From Lactuca virosa (lineage: Eukaryota; Streptophyta; Magnoliopsida; Asterales; Asteraceae): a stretch of 64,000 nucleotides of DNA. The notes under the pieces were generated by a model. It had not been told where the DNA came from, made no database searches, and saw only the letters and a list, made by a program, of their open reading frames with translations. The DNA is taken from assembly GCA_928212115.1 (NCBI GenBank), contig CAKMRJ010005634.1, positions 256,017,183 through 256,081,182 of the forward strand, given 5' to 3'. Below are positions 22,557 through 34,336 of the stretch, one piece after another (positions within the stretch are counted from its first letter, which is position 1; the number at the start of each line of letters is the position of its first letter). Made by a program: the position numbers and the translations under genes.

Positions 22557-23070
22557 GTTGCGAGTCGTACAGAGCCGGCAGAAGAGTTATGCAGATCGGC
22601 GACGTTCGGACATCGTGTTTCTGGTAGAAGATTTGATGCTTTTGAAGGTTTCACTTTGGAAAAGTGTCATCCGATTTCGGAGGCGCTGAAATCTGGGCCC
22701 TAGATTCATTGGTCCTTTCAGGATATCCGCCTGGATGGGCAAGGTTGCATACCGACTGGATTTGCCTGATGAGCTCAATAAGATCCACAACACCTTCCAT
22801 GTGTCTCAACTTTGGAAGTGTGTGGCTGATGAGTCCGTAGTGGTTCCTCTGGATGATATTTAAGTTGATGATTGCGCGAATTATGTGGAGAGACCGGTGG
22901 GGATCTTGGATTGGAAGACGAAGGCTCTACGCAACAAACAAGTGTCACTAGTCAAGGTCCAGTGGCAACATCGAAAGGGTTCCGAATGGACATGGGAGAA
23001 GAAGGATCTACCCTGATTTATGTGAGGAAACAGATTTCGAGGGAGAAGTCTAGTTCAAGTGATGGAGAGT

Positions 23071-24653
23071 TGTAACATCTAATTTTTAGGTGTTCTCTTT
23101 TGACCCTTGGATTATTCTTTTTTGCAAGATTGGTCCCTAATGTCATTTCCGTAATTTTGGCCATATGTGCATACGTTGGGCGTACTCTTAGTACGCTGGG
23201 CATACGTAGCCATGGTCCAAACCCTAATTTTTAGGGTTTAGACCCTATTTAAGCATCTTTATAGCCTCATGCACCCTCTTATCTTCGCCCCATCCTCATT
23301 TCGAAACCCTAAAGTGTGTGAGTGCCTCGGGAAGCTTAAAAAGCCATTTGGTGTCATTTTTGAAGAGTTTGGAGAAGAATGAAGAACCTTGAGGTTGTGG
23401 TGTTTCACTTAAGGCATTGGATCCAACATCTACTTCCCTTTGTGTATCTTTTGGAGGTATAAAGATCCAACCTTGATGAGTATTTAATGTTGATCTTTAT
23501 GAGTATGGAATACTCCAAGATATTTGAGTTGTCCTTTCAGATGTTTTAGGGTGTGTTATGTCATAAAAATGTGATCTTGGACATTGGTTTCTTCCCATGC
23601 ATGGTCTAGGTTGTCTTAATGGGTCAAGAATCTAGGGTTTTTTAATTATGGTCTTAATAACCATGAAAAACCATAAAGTTGGAAACTTCATGGATAAGAT
23701 CACCTTTTAGGGTCTAGATTTGGATTTTGGACATAAGTGCTTAGGGATTAAGTATTTAATGGATAAAATTGAGAGCAGTCGAATATGTTGGGCGTACCAA
23801 GGGGTACGCTGCACATACGTGGTCAACTCCCCCATTCTGATTATCTAAGTATTACGCCCTGCGTTCATTTTGTGTACGCCCTGCATACTCACTGATTCAA
23901 CTCGGTTGACTCAGTTGAATTTGACCTGTATTTTTACTAGGGTTTGACTTAGAGGTATTTTACGTATTTTGATCTGTATGCTGAGATTGTGTCACTGAAT
24001 TCATTAAGGTGACTGGTAGAGTTGATCTCGGAGCAGCATGCTATTCAGTTTACTTATCTATCTCTGAGGTGAGTTTTCTCACTTTATCCGCGGGTCGAAG
24101 ACACCAATGCCGACCCATTACTTTGTTATGTAGAATGCTAGTTGTCTCTGTGATACTTACATGAAAGACCATGATCTAGCCCCTGACAATTATATGAAGG
24201 ACCAGGATCTGGCCCCTAGAAATTGTATGAAATACCAGGATTTGGCCCCTGGAACTTGTATGTAAGACCGGGATATGGCCCTCGGTATTGCAGGGAAAGA
24301 CCATAGGGGTAGCCCATGGCACTTGTATGTATGACTAGGATTTGGACCTCGGCATTGCAAGGAACGACCATGGGGGTAGCCCATGGCACTTGTATGTTTT
24401 GGTATGTGGTAATTTGGGCAACTCAATAAGCTTTTTGCTTACAGTTTATGTTTATGGTTTCAGGTACTTCTAGTTCAAAAGGGAATGACCCGAGGTGATG
24501 GCACAACATCCTCCCCTCATGATTTCTGCATTTTGAATAATTGTACTATGATGTTTTGAATATTATAACTGGATCTTTGATTTTGAACAATTTGTGTACG
24601 ATTTGATAAAATTCCAAATGAAAAAATTTTATCACTATTTTTGGGACGTTACA
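23071..24653 (+). repeat. 3' LTR of element B
   Basis: 1583 bp, TGTAACATCTAATTTTT...GACGTTACA, partner of 13150-14746. Preceded by the purine-rich GTGATGGAGAGT (polypurine tract). It includes the palindromes at about 23172, 23193 and 23785, minisatellite units (about 24150-24385) and the donor/acceptor pair listed separately. A deletion of about 60 bp near 23488 relative to the 5' LTR is visible. Confidence 0.9.
24069..24463 (+). other. Candidate intron in the 3' LTR of element B
   Basis: GAGGTGAGTTTT donor and ATGGTTTCAGG acceptor, 395 nt, matching the 5' LTR pair almost base for base at the splice sites. Confidence 0.48.
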
Positions 24654-26764
24654 TAAGAGGTGTCACGGTATCGTGAACCAGTGGTTGTATGATTCATATG
24701 GGTAGCTCCCGATAGTCATTTGATTGAGATTTTTGGGTCTCAGATCGATAGTCTTATTGGCGTGTTTTGGGTGTTAGTGCATTTTTGGGAGTCGGGAGAC
24801 TCAGTGACCAGCTGGTTTGGATCATGTGGAAAGTAAGAGGTTGTTGGGAGTATTAATTGTGCATCAGAGTCTCTTGTTGAGTGGTTGCATTATGAACCCC
24901 TTTTGTTTGTGGGTTGTTTATTATGAGTTTGGTTACCAGTGTTGGGTATTGGTTTTGAAATCTCGAGTCACAAAGTTCGTTGTAAATGTCTCGAGTGATT
25001 TTTTAGGTGGATGTACACCCGAGCCGATGAGAGATTTGGATGCAACGTGAGGTTCTTGTTTTAATCATCATTATGCTCGTGGGAGCAGCGGGTTTGTGAT
25101 GACTTGTTTGGAAGTCAAGTGTGTATTTAAGGTTCTGGGCACAATTTTCATATTTTGGATTAGTTTAAATTCATGATCAATATGTTTTGAGTATTCTTTC
25201 TGTGTGATTTGGTGGTGTTCCTAGTTAGGGACTAGGGGTAGGTACAAGATTTTGGTTGCAAGTATTAAGCACTTAATGGGAAAAGTGATTAATGGGCACG
25301 TATGTTGGGCGTACACAAGTGTACACTGCCCGGTCCCTGATCATGCATGCTTAATAGTATGTTGGGTGTACCCAGCTCATACAGAGTGTGTATTAGTGAT
25401 TGTTGGTGTACACAGGGCGTAAGTCTGAGTACGCCGGGCGTACTCAGCTACATTGACTTCTGTTGACTTTCACGGTTTGGGCCATATTTGGACTAGAGGA
25501 GTTTTGGGCCTTATTGGGCCATTAACATTCTGACCTTGGGCCATTTCTAGGCTTTGGGCCTTCTTGGAATTGGGCCCATAATGGATTCGAGGCCTTATTT
25601 AGGAAGTTGGGCCATATAGGGCTTTTTGGTGCTATTGGATTGGGCCTCAGATTTTAGGCAAAGTGAGGAAAGGATAAAATGGACTTTTACACTGAGTGTT
25701 GGACAATTGGACTACGATCCCAACTATGGGTTGTGGACTAATTATTAATTGGGTATTATTTGATGATGTTAGTGCGGAGATTTTCCGGATCAGCAGGCTG
25801 AGCTTTTATCTGAGATATTCAACAGTTTGAGCAGAGTTTCCTCACCGTGCTTGGCGAGTCGAAGGCACCAATGTTGGCCCATGGTTATTAGGAGTAGGAT
25901 GCTAGTTGTCAGCGTAACTATTGCATGTATGTTATGTGATATGTAAATCGGGCGGGGTCCGATGCCAGGCGGGGCCTGACGAGTGTATTGTATGCTATTT
26001 ATCTTAGTGATTCTTGCATGTGTTTTTTGTGTATGTATGAATATCGGGCGGAGCCCGATGCTGGGCGGGGCTGGATGAATGTAATGAGGCGGGGCCCATC
26101 TCATGCTACTGACAGATCTGTTCCGAGCGGGGCTTGGGATATTCTTTGCCACTTAATTAGAGACCAAGCATATGTAAACCTGATAATTGTTGCTAATGAC
26201 GTTATATAATCTCCTCGTGATATCGAACTCTATGGAAGTGGCTTCGTTTTGTTAATTATAAACTGTTGATACTAATTCAAATTTTCTTCAAAACTTCTTT
26301 TTGGTTTTTCTACATTGATACCTGGAGTGACAACCTTTGTAGCCTTTGAGCCTTTGGTCTTGTAGTGACTTGTGTGCTCTTTTAAAAAAAGAAGGTGCGT
26401 GTAGAACCACTTGGGAGCTTCAAGTTGTGTGGATCTAGAATTTGCAAGCCAACATCTATCCCTAGGAGGTATAAAGCCCGCATCTTGTTGTTTGTTCATG
26501 GTAGATCTAATGTGGTTATGTGATTTTATGCATTTTGTCCCCATAATCTTGGTCCATGTGAGTATGTGTTACTCCAAACCATTTGAATCTCATTTTGCTG
26601 ATGTTTTTGAGGTTATAATATCATAAAAATGAGAGCTTGGACACTCTCATCCATTCATGCATGAGTTCTTAAGCAAAAGATGACTTTACGAACTTAGTGT
26701 TTCATTTTGTGTTCTTTATGGCCATGCAAATGGATAAAATCTGATACTTTATCCATTAAGAAGT
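24654..26764 (+). repeat. Fragments of B-like LTRs
   Basis: 24654-25140 has no identified content. From about 25260 to 26150 the order follows the downstream half of LTR B: a TATGTTGGGCGTAC-type palindrome (25300), GTACGCCGGGCGTAC (25430), GTTGACTTTCACGG, GAGTCGAAGGCACCAATG (25857), then a GC-rich repeat. From about 26395 to 26764 it resembles the upstream transcribed half of LTR B (CCAACATCTATCCCTAGGAGGTATAAAG, compare 13486-13530; ATCATAAAAATG, compare 13667). Thus two partial LTRs lie head to tail, cut by LTR C at 26765. Confidence 0.6.
25955..26145 (+). repeat. GC-rich minisatellite (GGCGGGGCC units)
   Basis: Imperfect units such as CGGGCGGGGTCCGATGCC, AGGCGGGGCCTGA, CGGGCGGAGCCCGATGC and GGGCGGGGCTGG, separated by AT-rich spacers. 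Located directly after the GAGTCGAAGGCACC phrase, the slot occupied by other minisatellites in LTR B and the solo LTR. Confidence 0.7.
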
Positions 26765-27515
26765 TGTAACACCCCGAGTGGCTATGGAAACACCGGGTTG
26801 TGCGACGTTAGGATGTTGGATCCTAGATACAAAATTATACATATACATTGAGATGTCACACAAATCTACTTTTTATTTATTAATTAATATTAATAAATAT
26901 TACAGAGGTGTTCAAAGTACAAATACATTAAAAAGGAAAAATAAAGCAACATAACACATAAGCTTCTAGCCGCGCTTCCATCATCTTCCAAACTCCTTCA
27001 GCTGAGAATACATGTGGTTATGAAAGTTCAACATAATATTGGTGAGATCACATATTTATATGTTTTAAACCATTTTATAGAGTTTTTGTTGTGTTAGTAA
27101 TGTTATGATTTCCTAACTCGCATCATTGTGTTGTGTATGTTATCCCTTCATTTTTAGGTTTATTCCTAATAGTATTTTTAGATAGTTATGCTCAATAAAG
27201 TTACAATGAGTTCCTATAATCGAGCTTACGATTGTTCTACTCCCCGAGAAGACGCTTCATCAGACGCCGCCAAAGTTTAGAAAGTTATCCCTGCTTCGAC
27301 TTGACCATCAGGTTGTAGCTAGCAATCATAGGTAAGAGTGTCAACCTCGTATAAATCTATACCCACATTTCCTGCTCACTTAAGATATAATGATTATAGG
27401 CCGAGGCTAGCTAAATGTCATTTAGCTAAGGATGAATAGCGTCTCATCTAACAATTGTGTTGTCATTATGTGTTGCGTCATATCGTGTGTTTTCGTTGTG
27501 TTATCAGTTATACCT

Positions 27516-27518
<3 letters not shown>

Positions 27519-27608
<90 letters not shown>
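27519..27608. repeat. (GT)n(AT)n microsatellite
   Basis: About ten GT units followed by about 35 AT units. It is the source of spurious tyrosine-isoleucine open frames on both strands. Confidence 0.97.
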
Positions 27609-27611
<3 letters not shown>

Positions 27612-29139
27612 TCGTTCCGGTGAGGACTCAAAAAATGGTGAGGACTACGAAGATAATTCTCCGCTATCCATTTCGTCAAGGGCACTAACATCAAACCCAA
27701 ATACTTGGCCGTTGTACGTTCGCATGCGACCCACGTCCATGGTAACTAATACGGACTCTAAGGTTTAATCACGTGCGGCAAACTTCCATGGAACGTCACT
27801 TAAGTGATTTTATTATTTATTTTCATTTATTTTGGTTTTTTTCTTATTATTATTATTTTTTAATTTTTTCGTTAAAAATAATTCAAATTTTTAAAAATAT
27901 ATATAAGCTCAGTTTTAACGTTTTTTTATTTTTTATTTTTCGTTTTTCTTATTTTTTTCGTTTTTTAATAATTTTTTCATTTTTCTGGTTTTATTTTCGT
28001 TTTTTCGTCTGTTTAATATCTTTACTACATAGTTGAAGATACTAGTATTTTTTTTTCTTTTTGTTTCTTTTTGTTTTTTGTTTTTTGTTTTTATTTTTTA
28101 AACTAAAAGTCTATTTGAGTTTTTAATGTTTAACAATTATAAAATTTTAAATAAGAAGAATATTAAGGATCATAATATTTTTCGTTCATACATTTTTGAA
28201 TCATATTATTTTTGGATCATAAAATTTTGAATCAAATTATTTTGAACCATAATGTTTTGAATCAAATTATATTCGAATCATATGACTTTGGATCAATTAT
28301 ACATTCAATTAAATACAGTTTTTGTTCTAAAACAAAATTATGGATCATTATATATTTTGAATCATTTAATTTTGAATTATAAAACTTATAATTAAGGATT
28401 ATAAAATATTTGAGTCTAAATATTTTTAGATTATAACAAATTAAGGATCATAAAGAAGTTAAATCAAAAGTTTTTTTGAATTATAAATATTTTTAATCCT
28501 CACATTTTGAATCGTATTATGTTCAACATTTATTTAAAAAATAAATATTTCTCAAAATTAAAAATTAATACTTTAAATACTTATTTTTGAAAAAATCTTT
28601 TTACAAAGTCACTAGTATATTGAGTAGAAGTAACCCTTAAATTTTTATCATTTTTTGGTAAAAAGATTTATTTGGATTTTTTTATAAAAATAAAAAACAT
28701 AAAAAATAATTTTTTTTTTTCAAAATTTCATGATTGTGCTCATTTTTTAGATGATTAAATTTTAAGAACTTTGGTTTTTTCATATTTATTTTCAAAGTAA
28801 AAAAGAAAAGTTATGGCAAAAAAACGAAGAGGGTAGAAACAAAAAGCTCAGCCAATAAGAGGTTGACAAGTGGCGCGATAGTGGGGGATACTGGGGGAGG
28901 GCGCGTGTGGACAAGGCAAATCCGATTTTTTACCCATTTCCTTTTCCATGTTTACCCTTGAAACATTAAACCTTCGCCGAACATTGCAAAAATCTTGTGA
29001 ATAATTACCAAAATGTCATATAATTTTGCAAGATTTTGAGGATAAATAAAATTAAATCTTATCCACTTATTCTTACAATCATAAGGCTAAAAATTGTCCT
29101 TGCAGTCCTTACCAATTTTTGAGTTCTCACCTAATCCAA

Positions 29140-29142
<3 letters not shown>
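27609..29142. mobile_element. Probable non-autonomous DNA transposon with imperfect TIRs
   Basis: The left arm (27619-27646: GGTGAGGACTCAAAAAATGG then TGAGGACT) is nearly complementary to the right arm (29102-29131: GCAGTCCTTACCAATTTTTG then AGTTCTCACC). Both outer edges run into TA microsatellites, as if it inserted into one TA tract; this makes the target duplication unreadable. The interior is extremely AT-rich (27830-28800) with repeated ATCATAA.. TTTTGAATC phrases. No transposase is visible. I would guess a Mutator-like or other TA-preferring class. Confidence 0.55.
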
Positions 29143-29190
<48 letters not shown>

Positions 29191-29191
29191 A

Positions 29192-29238
<47 letters not shown>
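29141..29238. repeat. (TA)n microsatellite with interruptions
   Basis: About 48 TA units with TATAATATATATATTA interruptions near 29183-29200. Together with 27539-27608 it flanks the TIR element. Confidence 0.95.
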
Positions 29239-29240
<2 letters not shown>

Positions 29241-30525
29241 TTATAAATATTTGTTTTGGTTGGATATTATGGGCATAGTAACCACTAGGTATTAAGTTAC
29301 CCAATAGTTTGGCCAGGGAAACAACTAGGTATGATGTTCCCTAAACATTTAGCCAGCGTAACGACTAGGTATTTATGTTTTACATGTGGGTAAGTTAGCA
29401 TGATAGCTAGGCATAATATTATCCATAAATGTTGGGTAGGATACCTACCAGACATAATATTACCCTAATGTACTAGGAATAATTATATAAATAATGTTAT
29501 ATAGTTAGTAATAATTATGAAATCGGTAGTAGCTTGACATGTATCCCCCACCCCCGTAAAGGTTTAAAAACTGTAAAAGTGGGGTCGCGAACTAACCCTT
29601 GAAGTATGAATCGTTGATGTGGGGTATAATCTAGAAGCCAAAACTCGAGAATCGCTCAGGAGGTAGGGGCACATAAATCGAGAGAGCGTGAAAGTTGTAT
29701 GTAGGTGTGAGAATTGGAATGTTGGATCTTGCTGTTTACAACTAGATTTTGGGGCGTACGTCGTGCATCATGTCGTGCAGGTTGTGTGCGTAGCTCCATT
29801 AAGGAGTTGCCACGTGTCCTCCACACATTGTGCCGCATCACCTGTATCCTGAAGGATCTTAGACATTAGAATGTGCATGGTGCGTGACGTGCAGTAGTGA
29901 GCGTGTTACGAGAATTCAATTTTCTAAATTCCGTAACTCCTACGTATGAGCTCCGTTTTTGACGATTCTTAAATGCATGTGTAGGTATCGACGTACCCTA
30001 CCACTTTCCTTTAGGTCGATTTTGGCTAATTTTTACTTTCATTTTTAGCCCCTATTTTATAATTGTTATGATTTTATAAAAATCATAACTCTCTCGTCCG
30101 GATTCCTTTTAGGCGTTATTTATCTTAAAATTCCTACTTCGAGAAGTACTACGATTTTCCATTGGTGACTTTAGCTAAAAGATGATTGTTCCTTCGTAGT
30201 TTTCGTCGTTGTAACTTTTTATGTGCGGTAGATTTTTAGTTACTGTAAAATCCAACCTCTCTTACACAAATTCAGATTTTTACAAAGTTTATATATTTGT
30301 AATCCTATCGACGTGTACATTGTAAAATTATTAACCTGCTCCTAAGATGACACGATTTTTCATGCACTTATTTTTTTTCCTAATATTTGACGTAATTGTA
30401 TGAGTTAAGGACAAAGATTGGATCTATTCCTTCATATATCGAAATATTACATTGTCGTCTTATTACATGACTTTAAGATGTTAAATTATAATGGCGGTTG
30501 GTGACGTATTTTCTAGGCTGTCACA

Positions 30526-32165
30526 TCCCCCATGTTAAAGGAAGTTTTGTCCTGAAATTTAGTTTGTGGTTGGAATGTTATCAAACAGGTGAGGGTACTT
30601 GTTCTTCATTTGGTCTTCGAATTCCCACATATATTTTGGCCCTCGCCTAGAGTTCCATCGTACTTTGATTATGGGAATGCGACTTTCTTCAATCTCTAAA
30701 CCTCTCGGTCCATGATCTCGACTGGATCCTTGAAAAAATTAAGACTTGTGTTGACTTGAATTTCTTCGAGAGGAATAAAAAGTGTATCCTCAAGGAGATG
30801 TTTCTTGAGATTTGATACGTTGAAGAAAGCATGTACATTGTTGAGTTCCTAGGGCAATACGAGCCGGTAGGCGACCGGGCTCACTCTAGCAAGGATTTTG
30901 AAAGGTCCTAAGTACCTCAAATTGAGTTTGCCCCATTTTCCAAATCATATTACTCTTTTCCAAGGAGAGGCTCTCAACATGTACTTGTCTCCAACTTGGA
31001 ATTCAAGGGATTTCGGTCGGAAATCAACATATTTATTTTGGTGGTCACAAGTAGTACTTAGTCGCTCTCTGATCTGCACGATCTGTTTTGTGTTCTGGTG
31101 AATGATCTTTGGCCCTGCTATCATGGTGTCTCCTATGATTTTTTTTGCTAACTAGGTGTCACCAACTTCTACCCAACATAGCGGTAAGAGACACTTTATG
31201 CTATATAGTGCTTCGAATGGTGCATCATTGATGCTAGTATGGTAGTTATTATTGTATAAAAACTCAACCAAGGGTAGGTGAGTATACCATGTATCTCCAA
31301 AGTCTATATCACATGCTCAGAGAATATCCTCAAGCATCTATATAGTCCTTTCACTTTGGCCATCTGTCTGTAATTGGTAGGTTGTGCTCATGCTGAGACG
31401 TGTTCCTCATGCTTGTTGAATCGTTTGCCAAAGTCGGCATGTAAATCTACTATCTCTGTCTGAGATAATGAATGTTGCCACGCCATGTAGCATGACTATC
31501 TCCTTGATGTATGTTTTGGCCAATTTTTTCCATCTTGTCTATTTCCTTAAATGGAAGAAAATGGGCGGACTTAGTCAACCGGTCAATTACTACCCAAATA
31601 GTGTTGTATCCATTGGGAATCTTCGGTAGTTTTCTGATGAAGTCCATAGCGATTTGTTCCCATTTGCACTCAGGTATTTCTGGTTGTTGTAGCGGAGCTA
31701 AGGGTTTCTTGTACTCTACCTTGAGGTTCGCCCACCATTACCTTTTATTTAAGTTAAGGTACAACTTGTCAGATCATGGGTGAACTGAATACATTTTTCT
31801 TGTGATCTTCATACAAGACCAAACTCCTGATATCACCGAACTTTGGTACCTAAATTCGGTCCAGAAATGTAGTGTTCTATCGTGGGTGGTGTAATTGTTC
31901 TTGTGTACCTTAATTTGATGTGAAGCATATGTAACGACCTTGTCTCTCTGCATAAGTACCCACCCCATACCCTGATGTGAGGCATCACATTAAACGAAAA
32001 AATCTTCAGTTCCTTCTGGGAGTGCCAGAATTGGTGCACTACACAACATATGCTTTAACGTTGGAACACAGATTCTTTTTTTTATTCCGTTTGAACTTCG
32101 TGTCCTTGTGCATCAATTCTATGACAGTTTAGATATCTTGGAGAAGTTCTCGATGAATCTCCGAT
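30526..32165 (-). pseudogene. Element C: truncated gypsy pol (RNase H, integrase, chromodomain)
   Basis: Minus strand, from right to left: RNase H start (about 32040-31960: VLMQRDKVVTYASHQIKVHKN near 31955), then an internal deletion joining RNase H (YTTHDRTLHF) directly to the integrase zinc part (SVISGVWSCMKITRKMYSVHP, about 31790-31870), core (MDFIRKLPK, VIDRLTKSAHF, about 31560-31647) and C-terminal/chromodomain pieces (about 30560-31000). RT, protease and gag are missing, and it ends abruptly near 32165. All frames are interrupted. Confidence 0.82.
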
Positions 32166-32328
32166 TGTGATAAGTTTCTGTCACTAATGACCATTAGGAA
32201 AGAGTAGGAAAATAGATGTAATAGCTTAACGTTGTAATATTTGATTTTTGAGATAATAAGAATCAGATGTGCCATTACATTTATTTGTTAAAACGTCCAT
32301 TAGGCTCAAAAATTAGCGTCCAAAAAGT
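32166..32328. other. Unassigned spacer between C and F
   Basis: About 160 bp of AT-rich sequence between the broken end of C pol and the start of LTR F. I see no feature. Confidence 0.4.
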
Positions 32329-32751
32329 TGTAACGTTCCCTAAACTGGTTAATGTACTTGGATAATACTCGTTAACATAATCTCAAGGATATAAGATTCA
32401 TAACAATCCAACTCCAAAGGAAAGAGTTATGGATTTTATAAAAACAGAAATCAACCGCGTAATTAAAATTAATTACGTCAAAACGGTAGTTAGATTTTGG
32501 TTGAGTTTTGACTAAAAGTGAAAAAAGGAGTTTCGTAGTAATCCTCAAGATATAAACTTTAGGAAAACGTTTGATGAAAACGGTATCCGTACGAGAGAGT
32601 TGTCTTCGTACGCCGCGCACCTGACACTGGATTCGAGTAGATTGTGAGAGACGTGGCCGAGTGGAGGAGTGACATGTGGGAACTTCATGAAAAGCCACAA
32701 TAATCACGCGTTGCGTGTAGGTAATTGCCCGACACACCTACAAAACTCGAA

Positions 32752-32759
32752 TATAAATA
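32752..32759 (+). promoter_or_regulatory. TATA box of LTR F
   Basis: TATAAATA within CGAATATAAATAGAAGG, 145 nt upstream of the donor-like AGGGTGAGT at 32895 and of the interrupted G-tract (32938-32976) that begins 41 nt after the donor. A promoter role is inferred. Confidence 0.6.
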
Positions 32760-32937
32760 GAAGGCAGTGCCATTCCATTTCTGCACACCTTTTCTCTTAT
32801 CTCTCACTCTGTATCTTGAAGTTGCTACCATTTTGGAGCGGTCCCTAAAGTCGCGAGCCCGATTCAACCCTACATAAAAGGTTTCATGCGACTAGGGTGA
32901 GTTCACGACCCCTATTATACTATTTTAAATGTTTTAC

Positions 32938-32976
32938 GGGGGGCGGGGGGGGGGGGGGAGGGGGGGAGTACATGCT
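32938..32976 (+). repeat. G-rich tract in LTR F
   Basis: Nearly uninterrupted G run (with single C and A breaks) following TTTTAAATGTTTTAC. Equivalent runs occur as 14 C at 271-284, 11 G at 55817-55827, CCCCCACCCCC at 29545-29555 and GGGGG at 6307. Confidence 0.9.
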
Positions 32977-33317
32977 TATCAAATGATTTTATGAAAATAT
33001 ATTTATGTGACATCCCCTAATTTCTCGGCCAGAAAAGACCGATTTAATTTATGCTTTTTAAAATAAAATCAAAATAATCCTTTTAAAAGATGTTGCGGAA
33101 TTTGTTCCCAAAACAAAAAATGATAAAATTTTATCAAAACCTTTCTTTAAGAAATATATATTCTCATTTCATATCAAAACCTCGGGATGTCATGTTCTGA
33201 TACATATCAAAAGCTTAAACAAGACATTATAAGCCTTACAACAGTTATTTACAACTACTGGCCTATAATCCAAAAATCACTCATCGTCATCATCCGACTA
33301 TGCTCGGGGTCCACTGC

Positions 33318-34336
33318 CTGTAATATAAAAAGCTGAGTGGGTCAGGCTTGGAAGCCTGGTGAGCATATAGGGTTTTCAACCCACAATAAATAATAAACTT
33401 ATTAAGTTCTCAGTCAACAATAAATTTATTAATTTCATCAACCAAAAATAACCCTAATTACCCATTCCCATTATCCTCACTTTACGTCCCTAAAACAACT
33501 ATCACAAGGGACCTAGCCTAAGGATTTTCACTAGGGGTGACAACATTGCTTTGGGGGTTCCTCAGCAATTTATGTCAAATAAGGCAACCATCGGGGTGAC
33601 AACATTGCTTTCCTCAGCAATTTATGTCAAACAAGACAACCTAACATAAAACAACCAATAAGGTGACAACATTGCTTTCCTCAGCAATTTATGTCAAACA
33701 AGACAACCAAAAGGGTGACAACATTGCTTTCCTCTGCAATTTATGTCAAATAAAACAAACATCGGGGTGACAACATTGCTTTCCCTCAGCAATTTATGTC
33801 AAATAGGCACGAAGTCACATCGTCGCCATGTGCTAAGTCCATAACTCTTATTTATCGACAGTATTTCTCACGGGAATCCCCCCCCCCCCCCCCCGCAATA
33901 CATGTCAATGGGTTTTTGGAGTACAGCTGATGAACATATAGTTCACACACTTACAGGTTGCGAGCCTGCTAGTGTTCCACAGATCATCTAGAATAATCCA
34001 TGGTTGTCATCCATACTCTGCTGAATGACGGGGGCCACGTTTGGGTAAGTGATTCTCTCATATTTCACCACTCACTCTCAACTCATGATCTATATCACTG
34101 ATCATCTCATTTATCCAACTCACCTTTCATCACACACCCACTATTTCATCTACCCATGTTTTACCCAATATTTTTGTAGATAAAAATACATATACAGTTT
34201 AAATTATTTAAAAACCTGTATAAATCATTCCTTCAACATCCATCTCAAATAAACAAACAATATATATTCACACATCACGTATTTTATATAAAATACTTCA
34301 TATCTATGTGTAAGGTGAAAGTAACTACACACTCAC
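33318..34336 (-). other. Candidate intron in the 3' LTR of element D
   Basis: On the minus strand ATCAA then GTGAGTGTG at 34336, and TTATATTACAG ending at 33318, 1019 nt. The minisatellite and C run lie inside. Confidence 0.45.
33534..33806 (-). repeat. Five-unit minisatellite in LTR D
   Basis: Units of about 50-68 bp carrying GGTGACAACATTGCTTTCCT then CAGCAATTTATGTCAAA, separated by short variable spacers. The other LTR has the same array at 39643-39916 with point changes. Confidence 0.9.

Larger units (their letters stand above)
18663..23070 (+). pseudogene. Element B integrase and chromodomain, split by two solo LTRs
   Basis: Zinc part: LEEAHKSKFSIHSGATKMYRDL (about 18800) with CLTCRNVKVEHQKP (about 18925). 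Core: MDFITKLPR (19019), then IWVIV before the copia LTR and GRFTKSAHF after it; the first catalytic aspartate (VDRF) is now glycine. About 150 bp coding for the second aspartate region is missing just before 19945. After the gypsy solo LTR the frame resumes at HIPSQTDG (22221), includes an LTR-derived patch (about 22253-22273) and a 119-bp duplication, then the C-terminal domain (AYRLDLPDELNKIHNTFHVS, about 22750) and chromodomain (VKVQWQHRKGSEWTWE, about 22952-23000). Confidence 0.87.
13150..24653 (+). mobile_element. Element B: full-length degenerate Ty3/gypsy chromovirus with nested solo LTRs
   Basis: LTRs at 13150-14746 and 23071-24653 share termini TGTAACATCT...GTTACA. A PBS follows the first; gag, protease, RT-RNase H, integrase and chromodomain follow in canonical order. 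The conserved C-terminal chromodomain places it with the chromoviruses, most like the Tekay/Del group by motif memory. Two later insertions interrupt the integrase (19080-19860 and 19962-22220); without these the element is about 8.5 kb. Flanking pentamers are TAGAA and TAAGA, not a clean target duplication. Many stops and frameshifts make it inactive. Confidence 0.9.
26765..30525 (-). repeat. LTR of element C (minus strand) with a nested TIR element
   Basis: Plus-strand ends TGTAACACCCC (26765) and GGCTGTCACA (30525), that is TGTGACAGCC...GGGGTGTTACA on the minus strand. The purine tract AACATGGGGGA lies just upstream on the minus strand, so this is the 3' LTR. It contains two long TA microsatellites bracketing a TIR-bounded insertion, a palindrome GTATAAATCTATAC (27349-27362), a donor variant GTTAGT (29591-29596) with the G-tract 41 nt later (29545-29555), and the conserved promoter-side module (29931-29970). 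Confidence 0.7.

Noticed and set aside
13145..24658. Target duplication for element B
   Set aside because: Flanks TAGAA and TAAGA share composition but not order; not convincing.
27432..27768. Several overlapping open frames with long tyrosine-isoleucine runs
   Set aside because: Translations of the GT/TA microsatellite on both strands.
33534..33806. Regularly spaced repeats in LTR D resembling a CRISPR array
   Set aside because: Repeats and spacers are irregular, spacers are partly alike, the array is duplicated in both LTRs of a plant retrotransposon, and no cas genes exist.
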